64,000 nt of DNA from Clostridia bacterium (GCA_022651385.1 JALCQR010000003.1:182967-246966), one strand, 5' to 3'; positions 35,820 through 48,528 are shown, counted from the stretch's first letter. Notes: generated from the sequence alone by a model not told the origin. Numbers and translations: made by a program.

Positions 35820-36018
35820 AAAAGTAATTTTGCACAAAAATAATTATTTGGGCGAAGCCCGTTAAAGTTTAGTTCAAGCCTTTTTAAAGGCTTGCAGAGT
35901 TTGAGACAGAGTCTCAAGGTCTTATTTTACTTATAAGCGCTTTTTTAAAGGGTCAGGAGGAGCTTTTTGCAAGTGAAAAAGCTCTCCTAAATTTATTCTT
36001 TTGTGCAATTTTAATTTT
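35820..36018. repeat. MITE-like inverted-repeat element, copy B
   Basis: About 200 bases with imperfect terminal inverted repeats of some 27 bases sharing ATTGCACAAAA (left, about 35820-35845; right, about 36018-35990). The interior carries the palindromes AAGCCTTTTTAAAGGCTT and GAGACAGAGTCTC plus a hairpin at 35956-35988. The core GTTAAAGTTTAG.TCAAGCC and its palindrome match copy A at 12 kb in the opposite orientation. No coding capacity. Confidence 0.65.
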
Positions 36019-36047
36019 AATATAGGTTTTTCTATCTACACGCTGAA

Positions 36048-36075
36048 AAAAAGCCCTTATTTCAGGGCTTCTTCT
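36048..36075 (-). terminator. Terminator of spoVG
   Basis: On the minus strand AAGCCC TGAAATAA GGGCTT followed by a run of seven T, directly after the spoVG stop. Its stem and loop are identical to the hairpin at 35772. Confidence 0.8.
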
Positions 36076-36082
36076 TTTAATT

Positions 36083-36370
36083 TTACTCTTTACTTTTTTC
36101 TTCTCTTTCAAGTTCTGCAAGAGCCTTTTTATAAGCATCTATAACTGCCGTCTGTATCATTTCTCTTGCCTGAGAATTTATTGGATGAGCAATATCTTTA
36201 AATTCCCCCTCAGCAGTTTTCCTGCTCGGCATGGCAATAAAAAGCGAGTCCTCCCTCTCTATTACCTTAATGTCGTGAACAACAAACTCGTTGTCAAACG
36301 TAACCGAAACAACTGCTTTCATCTTTCCCTCTTTGTTGATTTTTCTTACTCTTGTGTCCGTTATCTGCAT
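36083..36370 (-). CDS. spoVG: SpoVG family RNA/DNA-binding regulator
   Basis: A 95-residue regulator. In Bacillus it affects asymmetric septation and sporulation, and homologues bind nucleic acid and control varied genes. The N-terminus ([19 protein letters not shown]), the central [20 protein letters not shown] and [11 protein letters not shown] are typical. A helical Lys/Glu-rich tail follows. It lies downstream of glgD, 24 bases away, and may share its transcript. Confidence 0.95.
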   Translation of the reverse strand: MQITDTRVRKINKEGKMKAVVSVTFDNEFVVHDIKVIEREDSLFIAMPSRKTAEGEFKDIAHPINSQAREMIQTAVIDAYKKALAELEREEKSKE

Positions 36371-36394
36371 ATATACACCCTCTGTCCCTTTATG

Positions 36395-37510
36395 TCAAAT
36401 AGAAGATCCTTTTTTATATACTACAGGATTTCCTTCAGAACCGTAAACATGCTTGCCGTCGGAAACAACAACCTGTTTATCGAATATAGCATTTTCGATA
36501 GTACAGTTATTTCCGATGTAACAGCCCTCCATCAGTATAGAATTTTTTACAACCGAGTTTTCTCCTATGTACACTCTTCTGAAAAGCACTGAATGATATA
36601 CACACCCGTTTATTATGCTTCCTCCTCCTATAATAGTGTCATTTACTTCAGCGCCGTCATTATATTTTACTGGAGGCTCATCTTTAGCTTTTGTAAAAAT
36701 ATAAGGATATTGTTTTGTAAACATGTCGCGTATATCCTTTTTAAGAAAATCCATGTTAGCGTTATAGTAATCCATTATCCCCCCGCCAACAGAACTCCAA
36801 TAGCCGTTAAATCTATAGGCATATATTTTAAGCCTTCTGCGGTATCTTGTTATAATATCCTTTGCTATATCATATCTTCCCTCAGGCACAATTTTCTCAA
36901 GAAGACTTATAAGAAGTGTTCTTGAGATAATATATATCCCGAGAGAAGCAATATCGCTTTGGGGCTCAATTGGTTTTTCCTCAAAATCTATTATTCTGTC
37001 ATTTTCATCAAGCTGCATAACTCCCAGCTTTGTAAGGTCTTTGCCGACCATTTTTTTGCATACTACAGTAATATCTGCTTTTTTCTGTACATGATAATCT
37101 ATAATATTTCTGTAATCCATTTTATAAATGGAATCTCCGGAAGTAATGACAACATAGCTTTCATTGCTCCTTTTAAGATAAGATATATTTTGATATATGC
37201 TGTCGGCCGTTCCCCGAAACCAAAATGAGTTTTCGCTGCTTATATACGGCGTAAACACATAAAGACCGCCTTGTTTTCGTCCGAAATCCCACCATTTTGA
37301 GGATGACAGATGGTCGGTCAAAGAACGGGGATTATACTGTGTTATTACAGCAACTTTGTTTATCATGGAATTTGACATATTGCTGAGAGGAAAATCAATC
37401 GCTCTGTAGCAGCTTCCCACAGGCATTGCAGAAGCTGCACGTGTGCTTGCAAGTTTCCCAAGACGCAGTTCGCTGTTTCCGCCTGCCAATATCACACCTA
37501 TAGCTTTCAT
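36395..37510 (-). CDS. glgD: GlgD, regulatory or inactive subunit of ADP-glucose pyrophosphorylase
   Basis: A 371-residue partner of GlgC in Firmicutes, raising its activity in glycogen synthesis. It has the nucleotidyltransferase fold, but the usual nucleotide-binding loop is altered to ILAGGNSELRLGKLA; the C-terminal left-handed beta-helix (GGGSIINGCVYHSVLF, SILMEGCYIGNNCTIENAIF) is kept. Two starts are possible: an ATG at 37516 overlaps the glgC stop as ATGA, while the ATG at 37510 has AGGAGG 7 bases upstream and gives the usual MKAIGVILAGG. I prefer the latter. Confidence 0.92.
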   Translation of the reverse strand: MKAIGVILAGGNSELRLGKLASTRAASAMPVGSCYRAIDFPLSNMSNSMINKVAVITQYNPRSLTDHLSSSKWWDFGRKQGGLYVFTPYISSENSFWFRGTADSIYQNISYLKRSNESYVVITSGDSIYKMDYRNIIDYHVQKKADITVVCKKMVGKDLTKLGVMQLDENDRIIDFEEKPIEPQSDIASLGIYIISRTLLISLLEKIVPEGRYDIAKDIITRYRRRLKIYAYRFNGYWSSVGGGIMDYYNANMDFLKKDIRDMFTKQYPYIFTKAKDEPPVKYNDGAEVNDTIIGGGSIINGCVYHSVLFRRVYIGENSVVKNSILMEGCYIGNNCTIENAIFDKQVVVSDGKHVYGSEGNPVVYKKGSSI

Positions 37511-37512
37511 GT

Positions 37513-38790
37513 TCATGCCTCCTCCCTTATCAGAGATTTTCCGCTACTAAGATTTGAGTCTGGATAATCTCCGATGTTTGTTTTGCCGTAAAGCACACAA
37601 TTTTTGCCTATCACAACACCGTCTGGTACTGATGTGTGCTCTCCCAAAACAGTAATTCCCGTATTGTATATTTTAGGTTTATCTTCATTTGCAATATTTT
37701 CGCCCACACCCATTTTGACATTTGAGCCTATATTTCCGTACTCATCCATAATACATCTGTCTATAACGGTTCCCTTGCCTATTGTGCATCCCGTCATAAG
37801 AATTGAATCTCTTACAACGGCACCTTTTTCTATACATACATTGGGGCTTAACACCGAGTCTATTACCTCGCCGTATATTTCGCATCCGTCCGACACAATG
37901 CTTTTTTTAACTTTTCCGCCGTTTCCTATATACTGCGGCGGCTGATTTCCTGTATTGGTATATATTTTCCAGAAATCCTCATATAAATTAAAAGACGGCA
38001 GCGTCTTTATAAGCTCCATGTTTGCCTGCCAATAGCTTTCAATAGTGCCCACGTCTTTCCAGAAATCTTTAAATCTGTAAGCGTAAAGCGTCTGCCCCTC
38101 ACTGAGCATTCTCGGTATTATATGCATACCGAAATCGCTGTCGGGATGTATTTTATTATCTTTAATAAGTACCTCTCTTAGCTTGCTCCACGTAAATATA
38201 TATATACCCATCGATGCCAAGTTGCTTTTCGGATTTGCGGGTTTTTCCTCAAACTCGTATATTCTGTCGTTGTCTTTAGTATTCATTATTCCGAATCTGC
38301 TTGCTTCTTCTGCAGGTACTTCAAGAACCGCAATTGTGGCAGCACAGTTGTTTTTCTTATGAAAATCAAGCAATTTGGAATAATCCATTTTATAAACATG
38401 GTCTCCTGACAGTATAAGCACATATTCAGGGTCATTAGCGTCTATGTATTCAATGTTTTGATAAATTGCATTGGCGGTACCCATAAACCAGTTTCCGCTT
38501 TCATCCCCGCTTTTAACATGCGGAGCAAGTATTGTCACACCGCCGCTTTTGCGGTCAAGGTCCCACGGAATACCAATTCCTATATGCTGGTTAAGTCTCA
38601 AAGGCTGATATTGTGTAAGTACTCCCACATTATATACACCTGAATTTACACAATTGCTTAAAGGAAAATCTATGATACGGTACATACCTCCGAACGCCAC
38701 CGCCGGTTTTGCAATCTTGCGTGTAAGAACACCGAGACGGCTTCCTTGTCCGCCAGCCAAAAGCATAGCTATCATCTCATTTTTGCTCAT
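37513..38790 (-). CDS. glgC: Glucose-1-phosphate adenylyltransferase
   Basis: Makes ADP-glucose from ATP and glucose-1-phosphate for glycogen synthesis. 425 residues. The nucleotide-binding loop is [17 protein letters not shown], the substrate site holds [13 protein letters not shown] and [11 protein letters not shown], and [20 protein letters not shown] is conserved. A C-terminal beta-helix follows ([31 protein letters not shown]). I chose the ATG at 38790 because GGAG lies 8 bases upstream. Its stop overlaps the start region of glgD, so the pair is cotranslated. No glycogen synthase is present in the window. Confidence 0.95.
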   Translation of the reverse strand: MSKNEMIAMLLAGGQGSRLGVLTRKIAKPAVAFGGMYRIIDFPLSNCVNSGVYNVGVLTQYQPLRLNQHIGIGIPWDLDRKSGGVTILAPHVKSGDESGNWFMGTANAIYQNIEYIDANDPEYVLILSGDHVYKMDYSKLLDFHKKNNCAATIAVLEVPAEEASRFGIMNTKDNDRIYEFEEKPANPKSNLASMGIYIFTWSKLREVLIKDNKIHPDSDFGMHIIPRMLSEGQTLYAYRFKDFWKDVGTIESYWQANMELIKTLPSFNLYEDFWKIYTNTGNQPPQYIGNGGKVKKSIVSDGCEIYGEVIDSVLSPNVCIEKGAVVRDSILMTGCTIGKGTVIDRCIMDEYGNIGSNVKMGVGENIANEDKPKIYNTGITVLGEHTSVPDGVVIGKNCVLYGKTNIGDYPDSNLSSGKSLIREEA

Positions 38791-39177
38791 ACCACCATCT
38801 CCAAACCAATTGAATTTTTTCATTATATAAACAAACCTTATTCAACTATATGTATAATTTATTTTAACATATTTTTGTAATACAATAAATAAATTTCTAA
38901 AAAATTTATATAATAAATACGTATAAATTTAACGTGTATTTTTTGTCTAAACTTATATTTTTATACATTTTCACAATTACATAACCAAAATTTTACCGAA
39001 TAACTTAAAAAAACCATAATTATTATATTTAGTTTTTGGGCATAATTATTTTATAAGTATATTTATGGGAAATATGCCAAAATGGTACAAATTTATTTTC
39101 AATAATGTGGACTTATAAACATCTAAGTAGTATACTTTTTGTTGGCATCAAAAATATGGATTGGGGAGTATATATAT
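38791..39177. other. AT-rich divergent region between glgC and murC
   Basis: About 390 very AT-rich bases. It must hold divergent promoters for glgC and murC. TATACT at about 39131 is a candidate -10 for murC, but no convincing -35 is present. No ORF or repeat seen. Confidence 0.5.
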
Positions 39178-40557
39178 ATGAAACTTGATTTTAACAAATA
39201 CAAAAATATTTATTTTATAGGCATCGGCGGGGTAAGCATGAGCGGTCTTGCTGAAATTTTATATATAAAAGGCCTTAATGTTTCCGGTTCTGATATGAAA
39301 GAATCGGATGCCACAAAAAAACTTGTTTCAAGTGGAATAACCGTACACATTGGTCACAGCGCCAAAAACATAACCGATGATATTAATCTTGTTGTTTATA
39401 CAGCTGCTATAAAGAGCTCTAATCCCGAAATAATAGCGGCAAAGGAAAAGGGAATACTTACAGTAGAAAGAGCAGTGCTCCTTGGAAACATAATGGATTG
39501 GTACGAAAAATCAATAGCAGTTGCGGGCACGCACGGAAAAACAACTACATCTTCAATGATTTCCGAAATAATGATTGCCGCAAAAAAGGACCCTACTATT
39601 ACAATAGGCGGCAACCTGTCCACAATAGGGGGCAACATAAAAATAGGCAAAAGCGAATACTTTGTAGCCGAAGCATGCGAATACCACGACAGCTTTTTAA
39701 AATTTTATCCTTTTACAGCAGTAATACTTAATGTTGAGGCCGAACACCTTGATTATTTCAAAGATATAACCAATATAAGAACATCTTTTCATAAATTTGC
39801 TTTAAACGTGCCTGAATGCGGATACGTAATAATAAAAAGCACAGACCCCGGAAAAAGCACAATAACAGCAAATTTAAAATGCAATGTGATAACATTCGGA
39901 ATGGATGGCTCAAATTCAATGTGGTATCCTCTAAATATAAGTATGGATGATTCCGGCCGTGTTTCATTTGACGCATGTTTCTGCGGCATGCCAAAGCTTC
40001 ACGTAAACTTAAAAGTACCGGGAAAGCACAATATATTAAACGCTCTTGCAGCATGTGCAGCGGCCACAACAGTTGGCGTAAGCCCTGAAAAGATAGCCGA
40101 AGGCCTTGAAAATTATACCGGAGTAGACAGGCGTTTCCAATATAAAGGCACATTTAACGGTATAACTGTTGTTGACGACTACGCACATCATCCTACGGAA
40201 GTAAGAGCAACTCTTGCAGCAGCCAAAAACGTTAGGCACAACACTATATGGTGCCTGTTTCAGCCGCATACCTATTCAAGAGCAAAGACACTGCTTGCTG
40301 ATTTCGGCAAAGCTTTTAAAGACGCCGATAAAGTATTGCTTGCCGATATATACGCGGCAAGAGAAAAAGACACAGGTATTATAAGTTCAAAAGATGTTGC
40401 AGAGGAAATATGCAAAAACGGTACAGATGCATTATATCTCGGCGATTTTGAGAGCATAAAGCAATATGTGCTTGATAATGCCAAACCGGGTGACCTTGTA
40501 ATTACAATGGGAGCCGGAGATATTTATAAAGTCGGAGACATGCTCTTAACAAAATAA
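39178..40557 (+). CDS. murC: UDP-N-acetylmuramate-L-alanine ligase
   Basis: Cytosolic ligase adding L-alanine to UDP-MurNAc, the first peptide step of peptidoglycan synthesis. 459 residues. The N-terminal Rossmann part is IYFIGIGGVSMSGLAEIL, the ATP loop is AGTHGKTTTSSM (117-124), then EADEC-like VAEACEYHDSFL, and HPTEVRATLAAA and FQPHTYSR in the C-terminal domain. The ATG at 39178 follows GGGGAG; an upstream frame is rejected. Monocistronic with a strong terminator. Confidence 0.96.
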   Translation: MKLDFNKYKNIYFIGIGGVSMSGLAEILYIKGLNVSGSDMKESDATKKLVSSGITVHIGHSAKNITDDINLVVYTAAIKSSNPEIIAAKEKGILTVERAVLLGNIMDWYEKSIAVAGTHGKTTTSSMISEIMIAAKKDPTITIGGNLSTIGGNIKIGKSEYFVAEACEYHDSFLKFYPFTAVILNVEAEHLDYFKDITNIRTSFHKFALNVPECGYVIIKSTDPGKSTITANLKCNVITFGMDGSNSMWYPLNISMDDSGRVSFDACFCGMPKLHVNLKVPGKHNILNALAACAAATTVGVSPEKIAEGLENYTGVDRRFQYKGTFNGITVVDDYAHHPTEVRATLAAAKNVRHNTIWCLFQPHTYSRAKTLLADFGKAFKDADKVLLADIYAAREKDTGIISSKDVAEEICKNGTDALYLGDFESIKQYVLDNAKPGDLVITMGAGDIYKVGDMLLTK

Positions 40558-40563
40558 AATTTC

Positions 40564-40597
40564 GGCGTATATCTTAGGATATACGCTGTTTTTTTGA
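40564..40597 (+). terminator. Terminator of murC
   Basis: GCGTATATC, loop TTAG, GATATACGC, then TG and seven T. Confidence 0.9.
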
Positions 40598-40656
40598 CTG
40601 TTTTTAAATAATTTGGTATACTGTTTACATCTTAGCTGCTTTGGGAGGGAACTGTT

Positions 40657-41538
40657 ATGATTGACGGCAAAAAACTTTATACAATTGGTGACATATCAAA
40701 AATATGCGGCGTCCCAATAAAAACGCTCAGATATTATGATGAAATCAGCCTTCTTGTGCCAAGCCGGCGCGATACGGAAACTAACTACCGATATTATACC
40801 GAAAGCCAAATGCTTATACTGCACAATATAAAAAAGCTTCAAAATTACGGTTTTTCCCTTGATGAAATAAGAGAACTTATATATAACGGCAGTCTGTCGT
40901 CTCTCGGTGAAAACCTTGATAAAAGGCTTAACGAAATACATAAAAAAATCGAGAGCCTTCAAAGTCTTTACGACAAAATAAAATTCGAGCTTTGCATGAT
41001 TAAAACCCAGCAGGAATTTTCTCAAAACAAAGACAATCCCGACACCTGCAAAAACGATACTCCCTTTGGCTTAAAAGTTGAAACCATACCCGAAAGAAAG
41101 CTTGTATACACAAGACGTGTTGAAAAAAACTATGAAAACTCAAGAATACTAATTTCCCGTTGGTTTGAGCTTTTTAACCTTGTGCGCAAAAACGGGCTTA
41201 ATGTGATAGGTTCAATAACCGAAACCTATAACAATTCCCCTCTTGAGCAGTTTCTGAAAAAAGACTGTGACGTACAGACAGCCCTACCCATAAGCGAATT
41301 TACAGGCGATTATCCTTTTTTCAAAACAGAACCCGAATTTAAGGCAGTAACGGCAATGCACAGCGGAAACTACGAAAACATTATAAGCACTCATGTTACA
41401 GCTTTAAAATGGCTTAACAAAAATGGATTTGAGGTCTGCGGACCTGTAATGCAGGAATATATAATTTCCCCTGTCGATGTAAAAAACAGGGACGAGTTTC
41501 TTACAAAAATAATAATTCCGGTTAGTGAAAACAAATAA
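40657..41538 (+). CDS. MerR-family regulator with GyrI-like effector domain
   Basis: A 293-residue transcription factor. The N-terminal MerR helix-turn-helix (YTIGDISKICGVPIKTLRYYDEISLLVPSRR) is followed by a dimerisation coiled coil at about 80-125. The C-terminal GyrI/BmrR-like domain of about 155 residues probably senses hydrophobic or cationic small molecules. The layout equals that of BmrR-type multidrug regulators. No efflux gene is adjacent, so its target is unknown. GGGAGG precedes the ATG. Confidence 0.88.
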   Translation: MIDGKKLYTIGDISKICGVPIKTLRYYDEISLLVPSRRDTETNYRYYTESQMLILHNIKKLQNYGFSLDEIRELIYNGSLSSLGENLDKRLNEIHKKIESLQSLYDKIKFELCMIKTQQEFSQNKDNPDTCKNDTPFGLKVETIPERKLVYTRRVEKNYENSRILISRWFELFNLVRKNGLNVIGSITETYNNSPLEQFLKKDCDVQTALPISEFTGDYPFFKTEPEFKAVTAMHSGNYENIISTHVTALKWLNKNGFEVCGPVMQEYIISPVDVKNRDEFLTKIIIPVSENK

Positions 41539-41582
41539 AAGTAATTCTAACTGTGCTGTTGCCAGAATAATTTTATTTGGTG

Positions 41583-41611
41583 TTGACAGAATGTACCAAT
41601 CGGTTTATAAT
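41583..41611 (+). promoter_or_regulatory. tetR promoter with operator in the spacer
   Basis: Perfect TTGACA (41583-41588) and TATAAT (41606-41611) with a 17-base spacer. Within it is TACCAATCGGTTTA, which on the other strand matches the operator-like site at 42231. A repressor there would block RNA polymerase, which fits autorepression. Confidence 0.8.
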
Positions 41612-41643
41612 GTCGTTAATATTTTTTGCAGAGGATATAACAA

Positions 41644-42210
41644 ATGAAATCAGCTAAAGGTTTACAGGCAAAACAGCATTTGATTGAAACAGCTTCAAAA
41701 TTATTTCTTAAAAACGGATATTCAAATACGGGAATAAATGAGATATTAAAAGAAGCTAATATGTCAAAAGGTTCATTTTATTTTTATTTTTCGAGTAAGA
41801 AAGAACTTGGATTAGAAGTAGCAAATTACTACGGAAAAAGTTTACTAAGTAATTGGTTAGAGCCTCTGTCAAATTATAAATGGGACATATTTGTAAATAA
41901 GTTAGTGCATGATATAAAAAGCTCCGTATCAGCTGGTAATTATTTTGGATGTCCTATAGCTGTATTAGGTTTAGAAACAGCATTTACCGAAGACAAACTT
42001 TCCGAGGCATATGCGGCAGCAATAACAAAACTAATTAATATTTTTTCAAAGTCTCTGCAAGTTTCGGGGTTAGAAAAAGAAAAAGCAGATATTCTTGCCA
42101 GAAAGGCCTTTGCTATTTATGAAGGACATGTTCTCTATTATAGAATATGCAAGGATATAAGTTCTTTTGATTGTATTAAAAATGATTTACTATTATTAGT
42201 TAATAATTAG
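41644..42210 (+). CDS. TetR-family transcriptional repressor
   Basis: 188 residues. The N-terminal helix-turn-helix is LIETASKLFLKNGYSNTGINEILKEANMSKGSFYFYFSSKKEL, the classic TetR pattern. The ligand-binding C-terminal domain resembles the YcdC/LmrA-type group, with GNYFGCPIAVLGLE. It is bracketed by two matching operator-like sites, one in its own promoter and one before the tautomerase gene, so it most likely represses both. The inducer is unknown. Confidence 0.88.
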   Translation: MKSAKGLQAKQHLIETASKLFLKNGYSNTGINEILKEANMSKGSFYFYFSSKKELGLEVANYYGKSLLSNWLEPLSNYKWDIFVNKLVHDIKSSVSAGNYFGCPIAVLGLETAFTEDKLSEAYAAAITKLINIFSKSLQVSGLEKEKADILARKAFAIYEGHVLYYRICKDISSFDCIKNDLLLLVNN

Positions 42211-42230
42211 GAAATGATTTTAAGTCTTTA

Positions 42231-42250
42231 ATAAACCAACCGGTCTATTA
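42231..42250 (+). promoter_or_regulatory. Operator-like site before the tautomerase gene
   Basis: ATAAACCAACCGGTCTATTA. Against the reverse complement of the tetR promoter site (ATAAACC.A..GGT..ATT) 13 or more of 20 positions agree, including both ACC/GGT half-sites. It overlaps the TATTAT (42246-42251) that is the likely -10 of the next gene. Confidence 0.7.
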
Positions 42251-42282
42251 TACAATTCTATTTTAAAGAAAGGAATATGAAT

Positions 42283-42708
42283 ATGCCTTATGCTGAAGTA
42301 TCAATAACGAAAAATTTTATTGAAGATAACAAAATGTCGGTTTTACTGAAAAGCCTTACAAAAATACTTATTGAATCAGAAGGATTGAAAGATAACCATA
42401 TCTCAAATTCACTTGCTTTGATTGATGTCAAAGAATTTGATAACTTGTATGTTGGAGGCGAAAAAAGCAAACAGGATAAAGCTGTAATAAAAATATATGG
42501 ATTTTCAGACGCTTTCAATGAAGAAATTAAAAAGAAACTGTTCAACAAAATTACCAATGCTTTTATTTCCGTAAGCGAAAAAGCCCAGTTGCAGAACGGA
42601 AAAAATATATGGTGTATTATAACTCCTTTGGGCAAATCGGATTTTGGTGTAGGCGGAATACCAGTAACATTAGAACTTACAAAGAAAATTGTTTCTTCGC
42701 ATACATAA
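42283..42708 (+). CDS. 4-oxalocrotonate tautomerase-like protein (double-length)
   Basis: A 141-residue member of the tautomerase superfamily. These enzymes use an N-terminal proline as catalytic base, and the chosen ATG at 42283 gives MPYAEVSI, so Pro1 is exposed after Met removal. An ATG two codons earlier is rejected because it would bury the Pro and lies too close to AAAGGA. At 141 residues it is twice the 4-OT monomer of about 62, as in MSAD/cis-CaaD-type or fused forms, but the second half lacks an obvious Pro start. Substrate unknown; it is paired with the TetR repressor. Confidence 0.7.
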   Translation: MPYAEVSITKNFIEDNKMSVLLKSLTKILIESEGLKDNHISNSLALIDVKEFDNLYVGGEKSKQDKAVIKIYGFSDAFNEEIKKKLFNKITNAFISVSEKAQLQNGKNIWCIITPLGKSDFGVGGIPVTLELTKKIVSSHT

Positions 42709-42715
42709 GAACATA

Positions 42716-42745
42716 AAAAGAACTCCTTTTAAAGAGTTCCCTTTA
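42716..42745. terminator. Terminator between tautomerase and eno
   Basis: GAACTC CTTTTAAA GAGTTC with a T-run on the minus-strand side and a shorter one on the plus side. It serves the convergent eno operon and probably the tautomerase gene. Confidence 0.75.
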
Positions 42746-42773
42746 TGTACCTCATGGTATTTTTAAAATATAT

Positions 42774-45643
<2,870 letters not shown>

Positions 45644-45653
45644 TTGTTCACCC

Positions 45654-46394
45654 TCAATAGTTTACTATCTTTTCAAAGTCGGCCTTGAGACTTGCACCGC
45701 CTACAAGTCCGCCGTCTATGTCAGCCATGGTAAAAAGTTCAGCTGCATTTTTGCCGTTGACACTGCCGCCGTACATTATACGCATTTTTTCAGCGGTATC
45801 TCCGAAAATTTCGCCGAGCACCGTTCTTATGGCATGGCATACCTCCTGAGCCTGATTGCTTGTAGCTGTCTTTCCTGTGCCTATTGCCCATATCGGCTCA
45901 TATGCAATAATTACTTTTTCAGCATCGGAAGCGCTTAAATCACGTAGGCCTTTTTTAACCTGTATGCGTATATGCTCTATTGTAATGCCTGCTTCCCTTT
46001 GCTCAAGGGTTTCGCCGCAGCACATTATAGGAATCATGTCATGTTCAAGTATTTTTTTAACCTTTTTGTTTACTGTTTCATCGGTTTCAGCAAAATACTG
46101 ACGTCTTTCGCTGTGGCCAATTATTACATATTTCACGCCTACTTCTTTAAGCATGGAAGGCGAAATTTCGCCTGTGTATGCCCCGCTTTCCTCATAATAC
46201 ACGTTTTCGGCACCGAGAGATATATTGGTGCCTTTCAACACCTCGCCTACAGGTATTAAATCTATGGCCGGAACGCAAAAAACAACATCGCTTTTATCAG
46301 TGTCTACAAGGCCTTTAAGCATTCTTGTAAGCTCTACAGCTTCTTTTGGGGTTTTGTTCATCTTCCAGTTTCCGGCTATTATCTTTTTTCTCAT
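45654..46394 (-). CDS. tpiA: Triose-phosphate isomerase
   Basis: Interconverts dihydroxyacetone phosphate and glyceraldehyde-3-phosphate. 246 residues. Catalytic residues are visible: K11 in AGNWKMN, His in IIGHSERRQ and Glu in [13 protein letters not shown], with the phosphate loop [15 protein letters not shown] precedes the ATG. It follows the polysaccharide deacetylase gene by 19 bases. Confidence 0.97.
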   Translation of the reverse strand: MRKKIIAGNWKMNKTPKEAVELTRMLKGLVDTDKSDVVFCVPAIDLIPVGEVLKGTNISLGAENVYYEESGAYTGEISPSMLKEVGVKYVIIGHSERRQYFAETDETVNKKVKKILEHDMIPIMCCGETLEQREAGITIEHIRIQVKKGLRDLSASDAEKVIIAYEPIWAIGTGKTATSNQAQEVCHAIRTVLGEIFGDTAEKMRIMYGGSVNGKNAAELFTMADIDGGLVGGASLKADFEKIVNY

Positions 46395-46413
46395 TCTGCA
46401 ATTCCTCCAAAAC

Positions 46414-47244
46414 TCAATTAAATGTTCTTGCAGCGGCTTTTTTTATTTCTTTTATAAGCTGCTGCCCGTCCTCGCCTGACGAAACCGTTATTCTCGGTAC
46501 GCCGTATAACGGAGTCGTTCCGCAAACAACCTTGCTTTCGGTTGTAAGCTGCATATCAAAACCATATTTCTTAAGCTGCTTTTGCATCCAAGGTGTGGTA
46601 AATCCGTTGGGATATGTAAAAACATGTATTTTTCTCTTAACGGTAAGGTTCCAGTTAAGCTGGTCCTCCGCTTTTAAAGCCTTTTGAATAAATTCCCAGC
46701 CATGATTTACATTAAATTTTTCATGGTCAAGAGAATGGTTATAAACTTGTACAAGACCGCTTTGTGCCATTTCATTAAGCGTGCTCCAGTCCATTTTAGG
46801 GTTTTCGCCCTCATTCGGCACATAACTGTCGTAACATCTCGAAGTAATTACAGACACATCGGCCTTTATACCGTATTTTTTAAGCAGCGGATATAAATAT
46901 TCATAATTGCTCTCATATCCGTCATCAAAAGTCAGACAAACGTATTTTTCCTTGTTGTTCATTTTTTTATTATTCCAGTCACGGTTTACTTTCAGATTAT
47001 ATAAATCATAAAGCGAAATAAACTTGTATCCGGCACCTAAAAGAGTTTTTATCTGTTCTTCCAGTTGACTTTCAGAAATAACTGTACCGTCACCTGCTTT
47101 AACATTTATGCCAACAATATGGTGATACATAAGGACTGGAACATAATCATATTCAGTATAATTGTCTGCGGCAAATCCCTGTGCCGGAAAAATTAGCACA
47201 AGGAAGAAACATAAAACAGCACGCAGAATTTTTTTTATATTCAT
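46414..47244 (-). CDS. Secreted polysaccharide deacetylase (NodB fold) inside the glycolytic operon
   Basis: A 276-residue exported enzyme. The signal peptide covers about residues 1-26 ([18 protein letters not shown]). NodB motif 1 is CLTFDDGY with D107 and D108; motif 2 is YNHSLDHE with the metal ligands H170 and H174; FTYPNG is motif 3. These enzymes remove N- or O-acetyl groups from peptidoglycan, chitin-like or other surface polysaccharides; the substrate here is unknown. Its ATG directly follows the pgk stop codon with no gap, so it is translated from the pgk transcript. An odd place for a secreted enzyme. Confidence 0.88.
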   Translation of the reverse strand: MNIKKILRAVLCFFLVLIFPAQGFAADNYTEYDYVPVLMYHHIVGINVKAGDGTVISESQLEEQIKTLLGAGYKFISLYDLYNLKVNRDWNNKKMNNKEKYVCLTFDDGYESNYEYLYPLLKKYGIKADVSVITSRCYDSYVPNEGENPKMDWSTLNEMAQSGLVQVYNHSLDHEKFNVNHGWEFIQKALKAEDQLNWNLTVKRKIHVFTYPNGFTTPWMQKQLKKYGFDMQLTTESKVVCGTTPLYGVPRITVSSGEDGQQLIKEIKKAAARTFN

Positions 47245-48438
47245 TTATTTATCGTTTACAGCTGCAACACCCGGAAGTTCCTTGCCTTCAAGGAATTCCA
47301 GAGAGGCTCCTCCTCCCGTGGATATATGGCTCATCTTTTTGCCGAAGCCCAACTGATTTACGGCAGCAGCCGAGTCACCGCCGCCTATAATTGTTGTGGC
47401 GTCAAGCTCCGAAAGCGTTTTTGCAATTGCATATGTGCCTTTGGCAAAGTTTTCAAACTCAAATACCCCCATAGGACCGTTCCAAACAACCGTTTTTGCG
47501 CTCTTTAAAGCTTCTGTAAAAATCTGTCTTGTCTTTTCGCCTATATCAACGCCTTCCCAATCGGCAGGTATTTCGGAAATAGGCACTGTCTTGAAGTCTG
47601 TATCATTTTTAAATTCTTTTACAATTACCGTATCAACAGGAAGAAGAAGTTTAACACCTTTTTCCTTGGCTTTTTTAATCATTTCCTTTGCAAAATCAAT
47701 TCTTTCCTCATCCAGAAGTGATTTTCCGACTTCGTAGCCCTGAGCTTTTACAAATGTATATGCCATTCCGCCGCCTATAATAAGAATATCCACTTTTTCA
47801 ATAAGGTTTCCTATAACGTTAATCTTGTCGGCAACTTTAGCTCCGCCCAAAATAGCCGCAAACGGCCTTACAGGATTATTTACGGCATTGCCGAGGTAAT
47901 CAATTTCCTTCTCCATAAGATATCCTACAGCACTTTCTTTTACAAATTTAGTTACGCCCACAGTTGAGCAGTGTGCCCTGTGGCTTGTACCAAAAGCATC
48001 GTCAACATAAATATCCGCAAGAGATGCAAGTTCCCTGCTGAAATTTTCCTCGTTTTTTGTTTCTTCTTTTCTGAAACGTGTGTTTTCAAGCAAAACCACA
48101 TCTCCGTCTTTCATTTGAGATACAGCCTTTTTTGCATTTTCGCCTACAACCGTATCATCTGGTGCAAACACCACGTCTTTTCCAAGAAGTTCAGATAGTC
48201 TTTTTGCTACAGGAGCAAGAGAAAGTTCAGGTTTTACCTCGCCCTTCGGTTTTCCCATATGTGAGCAAAGTATTACTTTTCCGCCGTCTGAAATAAGTTT
48301 CTTTATTGTAGGAAGTGCTGCTGTAATTCTGTTTTCATCAGTAATTTTGCCGTCTTTTATAGGGACATTAAAGTCACATCTTACCAGCACTTTTTTGCTT
48401 TTTACATCAATGTCATCTACCGTTTTTTTGTTTAGCAT
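47245..48438 (-). CDS. pgk: Phosphoglycerate kinase
   Basis: Transfers phosphate from 1,3-bisphosphoglycerate to ADP. 397 residues, full length. Diagnostic stretches are [79 protein letters not shown] and the C-terminal [13 protein letters not shown] / [14 protein letters not shown]. It is the first gene of the operon, with GGGGGAG before the ATG and a good promoter about 90 bases upstream. Confidence 0.97.
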   Translation of the reverse strand: MLNKKTVDDIDVKSKKVLVRCDFNVPIKDGKITDENRITAALPTIKKLISDGGKVILCSHMGKPKGEVKPELSLAPVAKRLSELLGKDVVFAPDDTVVGENAKKAVSQMKDGDVVLLENTRFRKEETKNEENFSRELASLADIYVDDAFGTSHRAHCSTVGVTKFVKESAVGYLMEKEIDYLGNAVNNPVRPFAAILGGAKVADKINVIGNLIEKVDILIIGGGMAYTFVKAQGYEVGKSLLDEERIDFAKEMIKKAKEKGVKLLLPVDTVIVKEFKNDTDFKTVPISEIPADWEGVDIGEKTRQIFTEALKSAKTVVWNGPMGVFEFENFAKGTYAIAKTLSELDATTIIGGGDSAAAVNQLGFGKKMSHISTGGGASLEFLEGKELPGVAAVNDK

Positions 48439-48528
48439 ATAATTTCTCCCCTCATGATTAATATAAATTTATATTAACCAATCAAAAATTTTAAATTCTT
48501 TTTTTCCAAAATTTAAAAGCGTATTTCT

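Noticed and set aside
35529-35843. 102-residue plus-strand ORF
   Set aside because: It lacks a ribosome binding site, runs through the hairpin and into repeat B, and overlaps a better-supported 59-residue gene in another frame.
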